Origin: Varroa destructor
Lineage: Eukaryota > Arthropoda > Arachnida > Mesostigmata > Varroidae
Reading direction: 5' to 3'
DNA length: 64,000 nt
Assembly (NCBI RefSeq): GCF_002443255.2
Contig: NW_019211454.1
Location: forward strand, 11,926,248 to 11,990,247
Shown piece after piece: positions 51,777-64,000 of this stretch (within the stretch, counting starts at the first letter, position 1; every line of letters starts with the position of its first letter). Made by a program: the position numbers and the translations under genes. The notes below the pieces were generated by a model, which ran no database searches, had not been told where the DNA came from, and saw only the letters and a list, made by a program, of their open reading frames with translations.

Positions 51777-52233
51777 TTGTTTATTTCACAGTCTTTGTAT
51801 TATAATTTATACGTTCAAGCGACCAGGAGGTCATATTTCTTATACTCGGATAGCAAATCTAGACTAGACCGATACTGACTATATATCTTAACAGCTATGT
51901 ACAGCAGTCAACTTAGCAAAAAGACAAGTTCACCTTCATCGAGGCCCACATGCAGAATCTTCTTTTTCAGTTATTTCAGTTTGTCGGTTCGTATTTCGTC
52001 GGCCTCATATTACCAAAAGGTTTTATTCTGAAACTTGCAGACCTAACAACCCTTCCGAGGACGGTCCTAATCAGTACACATGGCCATTGTTATTGTCGGC
52101 TCAACGGTGGAAGGACTGGCCTGCTTGCGGCAGGGGATTTATCTCATGTCGCATAATATAGACGCGACAGAAAATCCGAGTCTGTGGGCAGCCCTTTTCC
52201 CTATTCTTGATTCATGTTGCTGAACGTGCCCAA

Positions 52234-52282
52234 GCTGTTGCTACTGCTACTGCTGCTGCTGCTGCTGCTGCTTCTACTGCTC
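52234..52282. repeat. (CTG)n/(CAG)n trinucleotide tract
   Basis: About 49 bases of CTG units, imperfect at both ends (CTA and CTT variants). On the minus strand one phase reads polyglutamine broken by TAG codons, in phase with the frame at 52,471-52,274. Confidence 0.9.
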
Positions 52283-54933
52283 GGGAAGAGCGTTAGCCAG
52301 ATACCCGTAGCCACTAACTAGCGTGATGTCAATCGCGGCTGGCTCGATCTTAAATTGATTTACTAATGAAGAAACGTTCCGAGCAGACGGAAACCCCCCG
52401 CCAAGGAAACGATTGTCACTACACGTGTATGGAATGACAACGGCCATATTGCTAGCAAAGCATTTCGACATTGGCTAGCGTGTCTGCGGACAATGCTCAC
52501 GGTTACCAAGCTCAGCTTTATATACGAACTTCATCTTGCAAAAGAATACAAGTTGTATTGAAACTCCGGGTTTAAAGCGTACACACTAGCGTTAGACTCA
52601 CGCCGGGCGTCAAGCTGACTTCACTTTCTAGCCTTCAGAGTTAAAGACACCATTTTATACTACAAACACTTCTCTTATATTATAGATATGGTAAATGTTT
52701 ACCTCTATTCAAAACGGACAAATCACGATCCTGTCGCGTGGATAGAAAGTGGAGGACATTTGAAACTCTAGCGTATTTTAGATGTGTATAACTAAATAAA
52801 CGGTAATAACTTTTTTGGCTTAATTTGGCTAACTTCTTGGTGTGATATACCTCATTATTTGGATAATTTTAGCAATGGAAATTGTTTAAATAGAACGTTT
52901 CGTACTCAAGTAGATTTACTATTCTATTGAAAAGGTTAGCTTTCGCCCTTGTAACTCACGTCCACTACATAAATTTAAAAAGCAGAACCTTTAATATATA
53001 GTTAAATGTTCAATTTTTAATCAGATCTACACCATAGTTAACCTAAATTGTGTGATAGATCCTACGGTTCTAACACAAAACGCTTTTCTCTAGTAAATAT
53101 GATGCGGACAAAAATTGATGCTACTTGAATGATTGTTGCCTCAACGTGTACCAGCCATTGCAAACGAACGTATTCGACGACGCATTGAACGGGTTGTTCA
53201 GTCCTGCAATATTGTTCATAGGGAGGATTTGTTGTAATCGTTTAACGTATAAGTGTTTGCTATAGTGCGTGCATAGGGCGACACGTCCCGTGTCGAACTA
53301 ACGTTGGTCGGGCGGACAACTATCTAGAAGATCGTTGAAAGGGGCAGAAATTGTAGCGCCAGCTAGGAATATCAGTAGCAGCAGGAACACAATAGAGACG
53401 TGTTTCTTTTGCGGCCCCGCCAATGGCACCCACTACACAATCTCTGTGAAAGAAAAAATTGTTTCCTGCAACTAGCTGCAGGTGCGTTTGGCCGGCCGCT
53501 GTATATGCAACGGATCCGTATTTCGGATTACATTTGAGCTCTGGTACTGTACACTTATGAAATATTCACAAACCTAGTACCCCTTCAGCCGCTAAAGGTG
53601 AAGGCAGAAAATTGTTGGTCGCGGCCTGCCAGTCGCCGCTGACTTGCTAATGTTTCACACCGGGCCACCACATTGCATCGCGAGTCCGCAATCGGGCCTT
53701 GTAGGACAGACTAGTTCCAGCGAAAGCAGACTGTAGGAAAAAAACAACGCAGAATGTATGGCCACTAGACGGAAATTTGACAAAGGTAAACAAATGTGTT
53801 GAGTTTTACGGCCGGCACTTCGGCCGTTAGGCATTGCGTGAAGTGGCTGATTTTCGAGGACAATGGCCTCAACTGCGTAAGAAAAACAAAGATGAAAGAA
53901 TCCATAGTTAAATTTCACTAAAAAACTAGAAGACGGGCTGTAGTAGTCAGGCGATCTTTCAATGTCATACAGTGGCAGTGGCAACAAAACATTGATTTTT
54001 GTTTGAAAAAGTTAAGCGCGTTCATTATGTACTCTTTACTGAAATTGATGTATGATTTTCTACAATGAAAATCCAAGTTCTATATACTGTTATTACCAGA
54101 CAAGACAAGAAAGTTAGCCTTGACATATGAACAGTTTCCGTTCGGTACCTGTTTGACACATGCCAAAAACTAGTCGATGAACCTAACCTTAATGAGGGCC
54201 CGTCACAAGGACGCTTATCTAAACACATAAGCCATTGAAGGCCAAGCAATTATACGAGAATCTTTATCGATAAAGGGTATAAGCCAATAGTCCTGCAAAA
54301 CTATTATTACACGTCCTTGCTGTGTAATTAGGCTAATTAAGCAGCACTCTTAAAATAGACGAATACAGTATCCTTTACTTGAGATTCTTGTCTTCGCAAA
54401 AAACTTTTCTGCAGTATACTAGGATTAAGTGCATGTATGATGAGCTATCCTCTCTAAAATGTATAAAATATGAGCACTCAAGATTTTCTGGGAGTTTAAG
54501 CACACGTAAGCAGCAATCCGCAATGAACCTCTTGCAGGCTTGATACTTGAGCTGACTGAAACCCCGATTTCAATCGAATCTATCTATACTGTAGAAAACA
54601 GCTTTCTCTGAAGCACGAAACATGTGTAGGTAGGTAGATATAACATGTGTTGCATATGAAAGCGATAACGATTGCAGTTTTTCTGAGGCCTCTGTTCGCT
54701 GCTGTTAGAATAACTAATAGAATTCAAATAGAATTTTTATTATCACTAAATACCCTTTATTACGCTGATATTTTCAGCTACAAAATAATTTTGTCGTTAC
54801 TTAAAGTGGAATGAAATTTTTGAAAATTAATATTTTTTCTAATATGACTATTGTGTCCTTGTTAAAATCGCATTGGATTCCGTATCGATACTATACAGTA
54901 TATTATTAGGGAGCTAACTCGAGGAGATGAGGT

Positions 54934-55197
54934 ATGAAAGAACACATGAAGAGAGCTACCAGTGAAGAAAGCCTATGTCAACAGAACGTTCAATGGCGGC
55001 CTTCGGGGCAGCTGTATGGTAACCCCGAAGCGAAACATACGCTGCTTCGGTTTCATGTATTGGCAAATTCTGGACACGAAAAGAGCTGTTTCATCTCTGT
55101 AGATATTGTGAGTTTTATATCGGAAACTGCTGTTAAGTACTGCTTTGGAAACTTAACCTTATGCTTCAGAGCCGATAGACAGCCTTGCATAGTGTAG
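54934..55197 (+). CDS. Weak ORF, unknown
   Basis: An 87-codon ATG-initiated frame. The first 50 residues are polar (KRATSEESLCQQNVQWRPSG, QLYGNPEAKHTLLRF), and the rest is cysteine- and valine-rich before a TAG. It lies in otherwise featureless AT-rich DNA. No domain recognised and no convincing splice sites noted; a chance frame is the default reading. Confidence 0.08.
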   Translation: MKEHMKRATSEESLCQQNVQWRPSGQLYGNPEAKHTLLRFHVLANSGHEKSCFISVDIVSFISETAVKYCFGNLTLCFRADRQPCIV

Positions 55198-57380
55198 TCG
55201 CTACCGATGGCCTATAGTGCAGTGCTATTCACAGTTCACGCAAACACAACAATGCGTACTTATTGAAGAGAAACCAAATGTTCTGTCAACATCAATCCTT
55301 CGCGCGTTAAGCTTTATCATTTTCTACGCCCCCTTGAAAATCTCGAACGATTTTCCTTCTAGGTATTTTCAACAGAGAGCGCAGGCCGTGTGTCAGCGTT
55401 CGAGGGAGGGTTCCTTATCCTCGTGTGGGTAGTAAGAGACTGAACTGAGATGAGAGTAATGTTGCCTTCGCTAAAGTATTAGATTTTAACAACTGTGCTG
55501 ATCAATACAACGGCCTAGTCAATTGTGGCTGAAATAAACCAGGGGTTGAGTCCGATCAACGCTACCTGAATACAATACAATTTGGGCGAATAAGAAAGTT
55601 TCCTTATTTATGCGAGGCCTACTGGCGCAAGTTATATTTCGGTCACGTCTAACTTGCTTTAGTTCGATATGTTTTAATAAATATGACTCGGCGTAATGGA
55701 ATTGTGCTAGCTAATTTAATAAGCATTTTAAAAAAAGTTAATACATTTGTAGGCTCCAAAACAGATAGGGGCAAAAATTTAACATCGCTCAGTGATACGA
55801 AAATTGTGGGTCTATTCCTGTTTAGTGATGCTGTGGCACGTTGGGCAATTTCTTGGAGTATTCTACTTCTTTTTGCTGCGCAGTAATGAATGAGGTCTGG
55901 CTTATCGGTCTATTACAATACGAATTTAAATTGGGGAAACGCAGAGACGATCAATTTCGCCGAAGTAAAGTTGCATGAACCATAAAAACATGAAGGCTGT
56001 ACCCACTTTCTAACGTCAGACTACGTTATAAACAAACACAGTAGATAATGCGGCCAGTGCTACAGGGCGTACCTGAAACGCAGCGAGGGCTAGAGTAGTG
56101 TCTATAAGGCTCCTCTCAAAATATAAAGTTTAGATAACTATCGACGACAATTACTCCTCGATGCACAACCCAAATATTCGAGAAAGGTTTTATTCCTTTG
56201 ACGAGAATTACGTGGCTAAACAGAGTATTTTGTGCTTTACTTCGCTTATTGCTTTGGGTATCGCAGCTTCCCACCTGCCGTCTTAGATACATAAACGAGA
56301 ACACCCAGCTAGAACTTCGAGAGTATCTGACTGGATCTTTTAGAAAATTATGCTTCCCATTGCAATAGACCACATTTGCATTTCTATTAAACCATTGCTA
56401 TAGTTAAAAGCACTTTTCGTTTAACGAACCAGACAAGCTATGTGAAAATATCGTTGTTTTTTGCGAAGCCAAAACGTCATTCTGAATCGATACCTCGAAA
56501 GATATTAACTTAGCAAAGTTACTATAAACTGCCAGACGCAGCAATCCGGCACAGTTTTCAAACCTATTAAATCCTTCTCTCAAACGATGAACTGATAAAG
56601 GCTTACAACACAGTGGGGTTCCGTTGGACAAGTTAGAGTGAAGCGGAGGCAATTACCGAGAATTCATTACCAATGAACTATTGTACCGTGGATTGCATCT
56701 AGGACTAGGAATCCACGCTCCTTCTGCATAACAACAACATTGCAATAATAAAGTTGTCGACAAGAGGAAGGTATGCCGCTTGGTATGACGCTGACAACAG
56801 TTATGTCTGCCAGCTGCTTGAAAGACGCAGGCCATTTTAGACAAAATGAACATTCGCATTGAACGTAACCACAATCAATTGCTTCCCAGCATTCGATGAA
56901 TCATGTTAACATGCAAAAGTACCTCTTTGCGGCTTTTTTAATTTTTTTATAATTTCAGTAATTAAGTTTTAATAACTACTAAGGTTCGGCTGTTCTCGTA
57001 AACTGCATTTGATACTTCTATATGCGACTCATACATGATATTATTGATGAATTTACAATGTATCTACGTCCACGTACTGTATATACAAGCTAGGCTATGC
57101 TCTGACTAGAGGGACGTTGAGCTGACATTGTCCGTTACGCCGTCGGTGCTCTACAATTCGCCTTCGGAATAGCACCTGACAAGCCTTGACAATAACGAGG
57201 CCATATTCACCGTTATAGTACCTTGGTTGCAGTGTTCCATCTGTGATGTAACCGGCCACTATCACTGCTTTCATGAGCGGTCACTGCTAGCCGATAACAG
57301 CATTTAATTTACGAATATAAAATTAAATCGTCTTTCTCGATGATCGCTCACATGGCACTTCGGTAGCATCGAAACTTCGA

Positions 57381-57402
57381 TCGGTCGGTCGGTCGGTCGG
57401 TC
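57381..57402. repeat. (TCGG)n tandem repeat
   Basis: About five and a half perfect TCGG units, an unusually CpG-rich motif for this window. Confidence 0.95.
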
Positions 57403-58388
57403 ATATTCCGTCTGCTGCTAGCCCTAATACACTGTTATAAAAGCTAGTTAACGCTGGCAGAAGTTGGTACTGTTTTTCCTATCGTTATTATCATTACGCG
57501 AACTGCATGAGAATGAACGTCGGTTCGTTCCATTGCCCCTGCTCCTGCTCCTGTCTTCACCAGGCGTCGTTATTGCCGCCCTTATATGGCACGTACACAC
57601 TACGGAGATGGGCAAATGCGAATGAAGATCGATTTTCCATATGCAGATTAAACATACAGCACGCTATCTAAACAACACTGTTTGAACTTGAACTATTCAG
57701 TCACAAGAAAAATAGTAAATCAACCATCAGTTTCCTTTCCCGAAATACGGAATCTAGCGCGCCGAACCTAAACACTTCACAGACAGCGACTCTTGTCTTC
57801 ACTTTTAACCTATGGACGATTCGTGTTCAATACCGAGGAGCTGTTCAGCCCAGTTCGGACGGGCGATCGATGCAGCTTATCGTAAACGCGGCTTCGACTT
57901 AATGTAGCGTTTCTTCGCTAGAACTTACATCTGAAGAACAATTGCTTGTCTTTTTCGTTTTAGACGGGCTTTGGTTTGCTCGAAAAAACACAGGATAAAT
58001 ATGCTGCGAGCGTAAATTACGTCATGCATATTCCGTTCGTTCCCTGTCCCATAGTGCTAACTTACAATTATCATGTCAACGTTGGCTGGTTTGCGTTTCG
58101 TTCGCATCCGTCCATTTGCTTGGGTGTGACACTTTTTTGTAGAGTTTCCAGTACAGATCTCTCCAGAAGGACGTACACTAACGAATACTAAGCAGCGCTT
58201 TTTCAATATGTATATTCTTGAAAAGAGTTTACGCACAGAGCATAAAGGGCATCCTAGCAGAAGTTCTGCTTGTGCTAAGTTTGCACGTATTCTGGCGAAA
58301 CGTCAACTTCGTTGTTTTTTTTTTGCTTTAATAAGGCGACAACCGTTATATTATAGCCGGCTAGGTATCGGTATATTGACAAGCGACG

Positions 58389-58577
58389 ATGGCAACTAGA
58401 TGGCTCACATGGCCGACAAATCAAGCTCCTGAGCTGAGATCTTGGCTCCCTGAATGTTTTCTACACGCGTTCATGTCTGCGGAGTGTCAGCGAACTTTTC
58501 GACAAAGAGATGCCTCTATAGAGGCCTGGAATAAGTGTAATAGCTTGTATAGATCGCTCACCTCCGAATTCAGCTGA
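58389..58577 (+). CDS. Weak ORF, unknown
   Basis: A 62-codon ATG-initiated frame, tryptophan-rich at its start (MATRWLTWPTN, LRSWLPECF), then RTFRQRDASIEAWNKCNSLY, ending in TGA. The composition is natural-looking but short, and no family was recognised. It could be a fragment of a decayed transposase or chance. Confidence 0.08.
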   Translation: MATRWLTWPTNQAPELRSWLPECFLHAFMSAECQRTFRQRDASIEAWNKCNSLYRSLTSEFS

Positions 58578-59715
58578 ATTCATCTAAGGGCCTATACATA
58601 CACATGTGCGTTGTTTTTCCTAAGTGGGAAAAGTTGTGCCTTTTCCATTTACAATCGGCTGGTTTGACATTTCGTTGAATTTAAAATCCATGCTTTTCAC
58701 TGGACGACGCATTTATACTCCTTGAGAATTCAAACTTTTTGAAATAGTTTTTGAGAAAACCAAAGTTCCTTAGCGCTAGTGTTCCAAAAGCTGGACAATA
58801 CTGTCCATGACACAGTCGAAATATGTTTCGAATACCATTAGGGAAAAGATCGGATGATGTCCTTCACGCTTATAATGTTATCTGATTATAAGCTAATATT
58901 GAAAACATCAGCCAATTGAAATCAGTCATTGTAATTTCAACCGGAATCTTGTAAATTAATTTAGTTTTCAGTGGTTATGAATATTAAAAAAATTGAAACG
59001 CGGATAAAAATTTCCTCCGAACCGAAGTAGCAGTTGCGGGATCACATTAAGCAACATCGTTTTGTTAGTGATATCTACTATGAAAATCCTGATTTGATCA
59101 TACAGCTGACCATCTGCGTATAAATATATGAACCTACCCATGACATACGCCATCCGTCGTGCATCAAACAAATACTATGCCTCGCACGTTGCTCTTCGGC
59201 AAGAAAGAAACGTGACGTTCTAAAGCGACGAGTCTTCTTTTTTATGTCATCTCTAATTGCCGAGTGAAGCTTGGATATATTTTCAAGCTTTTACAGAGGG
59301 CGCTATTAAAGGGCCAATATGGTTCAGAGTTAGGTGAAAACACTATCAGCAATGTGACTTATTTGATACAAGGTGTGGAAATTATGGCAACAGTTTCTCT
59401 ATCGCGTAGTAACCTAATTTGTTTAGCAAGCGGAACATCTGAACGTTTACTGATACTATCAGTATCCTGCGTTTTTTTCAACGCGTAGTGCTTTTTTTTC
59501 AGACATACGGAGCTTACCACTGGTAAATAGGCAGATCGTAATATAACGAAAATAAGTGTGTTTGCTATATTTCAACATTCAGGGATAGTCTGATGTGCAC
59601 AGGTTTTTTTTTTACAAAATAATATAATTTTACGCCAATCAGATCAGTAAATGCTTTTATAGTGCAATTAAAATTGTTGAAAAAAGATGTCATATAAGTA
59701 GATGTGTTTTTTACC

Positions 59716-59733
59716 TTTTTTTTTTTTTTTTTT
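59716..59733. repeat. Run of 18 T
   Basis: The longest T run in the window. No element body was recognised beside it. Confidence 0.9.
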
Positions 59734-61885
59734 CTACTATTTATTAAAGAAAGGCTTTAGTTTCGAATGATTGTGATGTATGAAAGGGGGCAGGAGCAAA
59801 TTTAACGTATTTTCTCGTGTTTTAACGCGAGAAATTTCGACGGAATATATATTCAGTTAATATCGCAGTGGCCCTATATGAACAGATATCGTTTGTGCAA
59901 TCAGTACTGATCAGATAAAAATTGCCTGACCAGATGTTTCAAACAGTAAATAGTATGTTCGATGATTCTGATGAGTTGTATGACTTATGTTTCGCTGGTT
60001 CCATATCGCGTTGAACTTTTCATAGCTTTGGCCGAATTATTAGGCCTACTTTACGTCTTGCTTAGCCTTTCGCATACCTCTTCTCAAAATAACGATACAG
60101 AGCCAAGTGCTTGCTAGACCTCTAAAACTCTATATGCTTTGATCTCTTACTAGGATTTCATACCTTCAATGTTTTAATTCATGATATAAACTTAGGAAAA
60201 AGCAACTAGCTCGATCTTTTTTCGCACATGGTAAACAGATGTTTCCCATAAATATCTCAATAATTTCGCTAAAACCGAAACAGATCTTCAAAAAGCCAGC
60301 TATAATTTCATGGCTACGCAACGGTGCCGTCGGGTAGCTACTGTGTTAGTGCTAGCCTTCAGCGTCACCCGCTGCGTGACTAACCAACAGGTCTTGGCCT
60401 GTCAACATTCATCCGCCTCTCGAAGTTTAGATTGTATGGTATACGAATGTACTAGCCGTAAATAGAGGGCGATCTGAAAGCTTAGGCAAAACAGAGAATA
60501 TAGCTGAAAACGACTGTGCTCGCGTCGCGAGTTTTCCATGTTTCCAATGTCTCATTTGACGAAATTTAAAAATATCGTACGCGCTGGCTGTAGCACTTAT
60601 GTTGAAGTCTTGTGTGAGCATTACAGAAGCAGTTGTGATATTTCTCGTTGAAAATGTTTATTTGTATTCGTCGTATGCCTCTGAACATGTCAATTTTTAA
60701 AGATGTGCAGATTGATTTGATTTCTCAAAAAGCTAGCTTGCAGTTAATATCGCTTCGATCATAATTCGGTGGACGAAACCCGATGAAGTAATATGAGGGG
60801 TAGACTGTTCATGCTTATGCTATTGCGCTGAAGTCGCCATACTCCAAAAGAATATAAATTCCAATCGATTTAGATGTGTACAAACGTATGAAAAAATGAC
60901 TATTATATTGGCGCCTCGGTGAGCTATTCCCCTCCGGGTTACATCATAGGCGATTCGGTTTGTGAGACTCATTTCGTTCCTGGAAATTACAGCCATAAAA
61001 CGAACGCGCGCAAATCCTACCTGCATCTACGTGGCGGAAATGGTAGACCACCATTGATTCATAACCAGTTAGCGGGGCTAGCAGAGTAGGGCCTACGAAA
61101 AAGTTAGCATTATAAAGGAGCTCGAGTATGAATGAATATGTTAGAATACAGTTCGGAATTTGGACAAAAAATTAAATCGGCACCTGTATGAATCAACGTA
61201 CGCATATTATCATATACGTACGCTATATATCTCACAAGGAGTTCAGTTCAGCCCGTTAAGGGGAAAAAGCTCATTGTATCCATCCGTAAAGCCATCGCTT
61301 TCATGCATACGTTCAGCTCTAAATGCTAGCTATTGGATGGGTAAAGGATTGGAGAAAGGTTTTGAGAGGATTGTTCTATCTATCTACCTAGAATGGCTTT
61401 GGTGTTTTTGGGTATTTCAGACTATGACTGTTTCAACAATTTATTAGTTTTTCTAAAGTTTTGCATCAAATAACTGCAGTTTTGCTTATTATTATAACAT
61501 AAGCTAGAAATGTTCCGCCCTGCTAGATAAACATATCTAGTCGCTACTAGTGTTCGATAGCCTTTACCTTACCAAGTGAGCGTATTTCGTCCTCCTGACC
61601 GATTAACGTGGCCACCTACTAATCTCTGAAGCGTGTTGAATATAATGAAATTGCTTAAAAATGAGCCGCTCGCTATATATGATGTTGAAACGGATAGTAT
61701 ACGGGAACGAAGACGGAGCTCGATATAGAGCAGCACGAGCCGAGCAAAGGTGGTTGCTAAGGATGAGAAGTTAGATTAGCATCGTTGGTCGCCGAGTCGC
61801 TATTAATAGTGTTAAGTTAGTCGACGTCCCGTGTAGCCAATGGTAAACAGGATCAATCAGCAATATTAGAAACGTAAGTATTTCC

Positions 61886-62095
61886 TTGTTAAAAACTCAT
61901 CGTCAGCTTTTCATTGCCGATAAAATCTACTGCTCCTTCGTTGGTTATGCTTGTTTTGCGCAGAACGATAAGTGTCCGCGACGTCGGACCCATTGTTTCG
62001 TTAAGGTTGATAGAGGTCGTTTGTCGATACTGCCAGTGCTTTTCGATGTGCTGCCTGTAACGCCTTATATCCTACCGGCTATCCCAGGAGTCTAA
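61886..62095 (+). CDS. Weak ORF with evenly spaced cysteines
   Basis: A 69-codon plus-strand frame without an ATG start. Four cysteines lie exactly seven residues apart (codons at 61,931, 61,952, 61,973 and 61,994) in a basic stretch containing CPRRRTHC, followed by a proline- and valine-rich tail. No known cysteine framework was recognised. It may be an exon or chance. Confidence 0.1.
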   Translation: MLKTHRQLFIADKIYCSFVGYACFAQNDKCPRRRTHCFVKVDRGRLSILPVLFDVLPVTPYILPAIPGV

Positions 62096-62314
62096 GTAGG
62101 GTAACGGAGCATACAGAACCAAATGAAATTATTCGGAGCAGAGCAGGAGTGTCTTCGACGGTTGGGCAAAGCAGTTTGGCACGAGCTGCGACTAGAAACT
62201 CATACGATGCATCTTCAGTATTATGATCTCAAGGGAATTGCTTAGTGCGAAGCTTAATCACTTCCACGCTTCGGCCCACTCCTCATTCGATGCAGTGCCA
62301 TCACTAGGGTATAA

Positions 62315-62497
62315 ATGGTCGAACAACCAGTTCTAAAAGAGATTCGAAAGTATACTGATCTCAATGGCGATAGATGCCTGTTCACATTAATTGCAAATGA
62401 TACTTTAAGGCCAACTGACGAAGAATTTGAATTATTTATCGAAAAGCTTGCAAGGCCTAAGACAAGCGCCACGAGTGCAAAAAATCTGAATATGTAA
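62315..62497 (+). CDS. Small ATG-initiated ORF, unknown
   Basis: Sixty codons starting inside TATAAATGG at 62,311-62,319. The peptide is of natural-looking, charged composition (VLKEIRKYTDLNGDRCLF, TLIANDTLRPTDEEFELFIE, KLARPKTSATSA). No transmembrane segment or repeats, one cysteine. No family recognised. The opposite strand is open over the same region (62,613-62,254). It could be an exon, a decayed fragment or chance. Confidence 0.14.
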   Translation: MVEQPVLKEIRKYTDLNGDRCLFTLIANDTLRPTDEEFELFIEKLARPKTSATSAKNLNM

Positions 62498-63052
62498 ATA
62501 GGCTTCCGTTGCTTGCGATGGCCAGAACAGCAGTGCGTGCCCATTGTGGGCGCATATGAACAATGAATATAGAACTTACGTAAATGATACGACCAAGTAT
62601 ATCGAGACAACAAAATCGTAACGTAGAATGATTACTACGTTGAATTGTGGGCTAATATTTTCTTCTGCACCGCTTTTCCATAGGGAACAGTTTTAGTTGC
62701 CAGCTGCTTCAAGCCCATAAGCTCTTATTTAACGTAATGCGACCGATTTCTGTTTGGTTACTCTTGTCTTTTATTGACGCATAAGATTTTACGCTTTGAT
62801 TTCATACTACAACTTTCGCAATGGCATAGATTTACAATTGCTTGTAAAATCATATATACGTATATATCAGAGCAGAAACGGGCTCTCCAAGCACCGTTTA
62901 GATGAACAATTTGATCCTTCTTACAGCCTACAGATACGTACAAACTGGACCTAGTTAATAGGACATGAGGACAAATATAAAATATATCAGTATTGCTACT
63001 TTTCGAAATAAATTTCACAAGTGAACGCGGTGCATAGCGTTTCAGTACCAAT

Positions 63053-63439
63053 ATGCTCTATTTGCACATCCTTCATGACAAGCATTTTCAATGCTACCTG
63101 TGTGCTGTGATAGTGTACCTATATTTAGTACAAGAGTCCTTTCGTCAATCATTTCTTTTGCACCAAACAGCGGACGACAAAAAACAGCATCTAAATAAAA
63201 GCGAAACGTCGTCAGCCATTCACGGCGTATGGATAGATTTGTATCAACCCTTTAGCGGCGCTTCTGCTGCTGCCGCAAAAGGATACCGCCTAGTATTTGG
63301 TTCTATTTGTAGTAGAAAGGTGCCCAGGATATCGTCCCCTTTAATGTCTGGATTCGGGCGTAACCAGAAAATTTGGTTCACAAATAATAGGCGGATCATC
63401 CATTTTGCATTTCGAGTTATAACGGCAACGAAGTGGTAA
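63053..63439 (+). CDS. 128-codon ORF with a homeodomain helix-3-like peptide near its end
   Basis: The longest ATG-initiated frame outside the LINE. Near its C-terminus, at 63,368-63,394, it reads KIWFTNNRR, close to the homeodomain recognition helix KIWFQNRR but with one extra Asn and Thr for Gln. SRK lies 15 residues before KIWF, near the usual spacing of helix 2. The upstream helix 1 does not look convincing, and the first 45 residues look like AT-rich chance sequence. It is either a decayed homeobox fragment or coincidence; the length itself is not significant. Confidence 0.12.
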   Translation: MLYLHILHDKHFQCYLCAVIVYLYLVQESFRQSFLLHQTADDKKQHLNKSETSSAIHGVWIDLYQPFSGASAAAAKGYRLVFGSICSRKVPRISSPLMSGFGRNQKIWFTNNRRIIHFAFRVITATKW

Positions 63440-64000
63440 TACCTATTACCAGGTAGTAGCTAATGTTGTGGATCACTATACTTGCGCTATTGCCTGTAGT
63501 AAACGTGTAAATAAAGCCGGCATCAGCAATAGAAGATTTCTTCGCAGCGAAGAAAAATAATGCAGATAGCGGTAACGGCCATAATGGTATCGTCATTTTA
63601 AAAAGAAAACGTCGTAATTAGTTTTAATCGAGGGTACTTTATATTTTGCCTGATAGTAGCCAAAACACGGATCCAGAGCATCAATCTCATGATATATTAA
63701 ACTAAAAAAAAAAAATGATATGTTATCATCATTGTCATGACGAATGCATGTGCTCTCCTATAACTTAGTAAGGGAAAAAACAGCACAGCCAAATTGATCG
63801 CCTATCGAAATTGTCAAGGTGTACACGATCACCATAAGCCGATCTAACACAATTTTCAAACAAATGGCAATACATTGCTGGTGGTAAATGCGGTATAATA
63901 TCTATACACAGAAAAGGAGAATCTATATAATGAACAATATTGATTCTATTGACACATAACCACAGAAGTTAAGCTAAAGCTCTCGAGTGTAAACCGCTGA

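Larger units (their letters stand above)
52501..64000. other. Mostly non-coding DNA
   Basis: Besides the weak ORFs, the TCGG repeat and the T run listed separately, no gene, RNA or transposon was supported. AT content is high, with many short homopolymers. Confidence 0.5.

Noticed and set aside
1..64000. CRISPR arrays, tRNA, rRNA, bacterial operons or phage genes
   Set aside because: No regularly spaced direct repeats, no cloverleaf with matching A and B boxes found by eye, and no operon-like run of long frames. A tRNA or structured-RNA covariance search was not possible here.

Overview
This window looks like ordinary nuclear DNA of an animal. It is AT-rich (roughly 40% G+C by eye, not computed) and full of homopolymer runs and short microsatellites. 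There is no long open frame, no operon-like spacing and no CRISPR, tRNA or rRNA that I could recognise. Apart from one 156-codon frame lying antisense to a decayed retrotransposon, no frame exceeds about 130 codons. A window this size and composition would give several frames of 100-130 codons by chance, so I did not treat frame length as evidence of a gene.

Two kinds of coding sequence can be tied to known families. (1) A decayed non-LTR retrotransposon (LINE) lies on the minus strand at about 4,628-6,950. Fragments of the spacer, reverse transcriptase and C-terminal Gly-His-Gly/Cys region are in the right order. A second, much shorter copy of the same family's 3' end lies at about 34,899-35,345, also on the minus strand, and the spacing of the shared blocks is nearly identical. 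(2) On the minus strand at 50,738-51,010 is an exon or pseudo-exon of a Rebers-Riddiford chitin-binding cuticle protein. It is followed by the TNEPG/PADV-like segment that I associate with chelicerate cuticle proteins. This points to an arthropod, most likely a chelicerate such as a mite, tick or spider; that assignment is an inference from one exon.

Layout: 1-4,627 AT-rich, two TA microsatellites and two strong inverted repeats; 4,628-6,950 LINE copy A; 6,951-11,880 no gene seen; 11,881-12,856 a G+C-richer broken coding-like block; 12,857-20,529 no gene seen, with a long imperfect AAT array; 20,530-21,929 two weak exon-like minus-strand segments; 21,930-34,898 mostly featureless, except a 38-bp GC-cored palindrome at 31,937 and one weak exon-like segment at 25,765; 34,899-35,345 LINE copy B; 37,731-39,670 a G+C-richer island with exon-like frames on both strands; 39,671-49,574 no gene seen; 49,575-52,500 the most coding-like stretch, with the cuticle exon; 52,501-64,000 no certain gene, with a CTG tract just before it and a TCGG tandem repeat, a homeodomain-like peptide and a heptad-cysteine peptide inside it.

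No set of genes here clearly works together. The best reading is intergenic or intronic DNA holding dead transposons, one cuticle-protein exon and a few candidate exons that need transcript or protein evidence.
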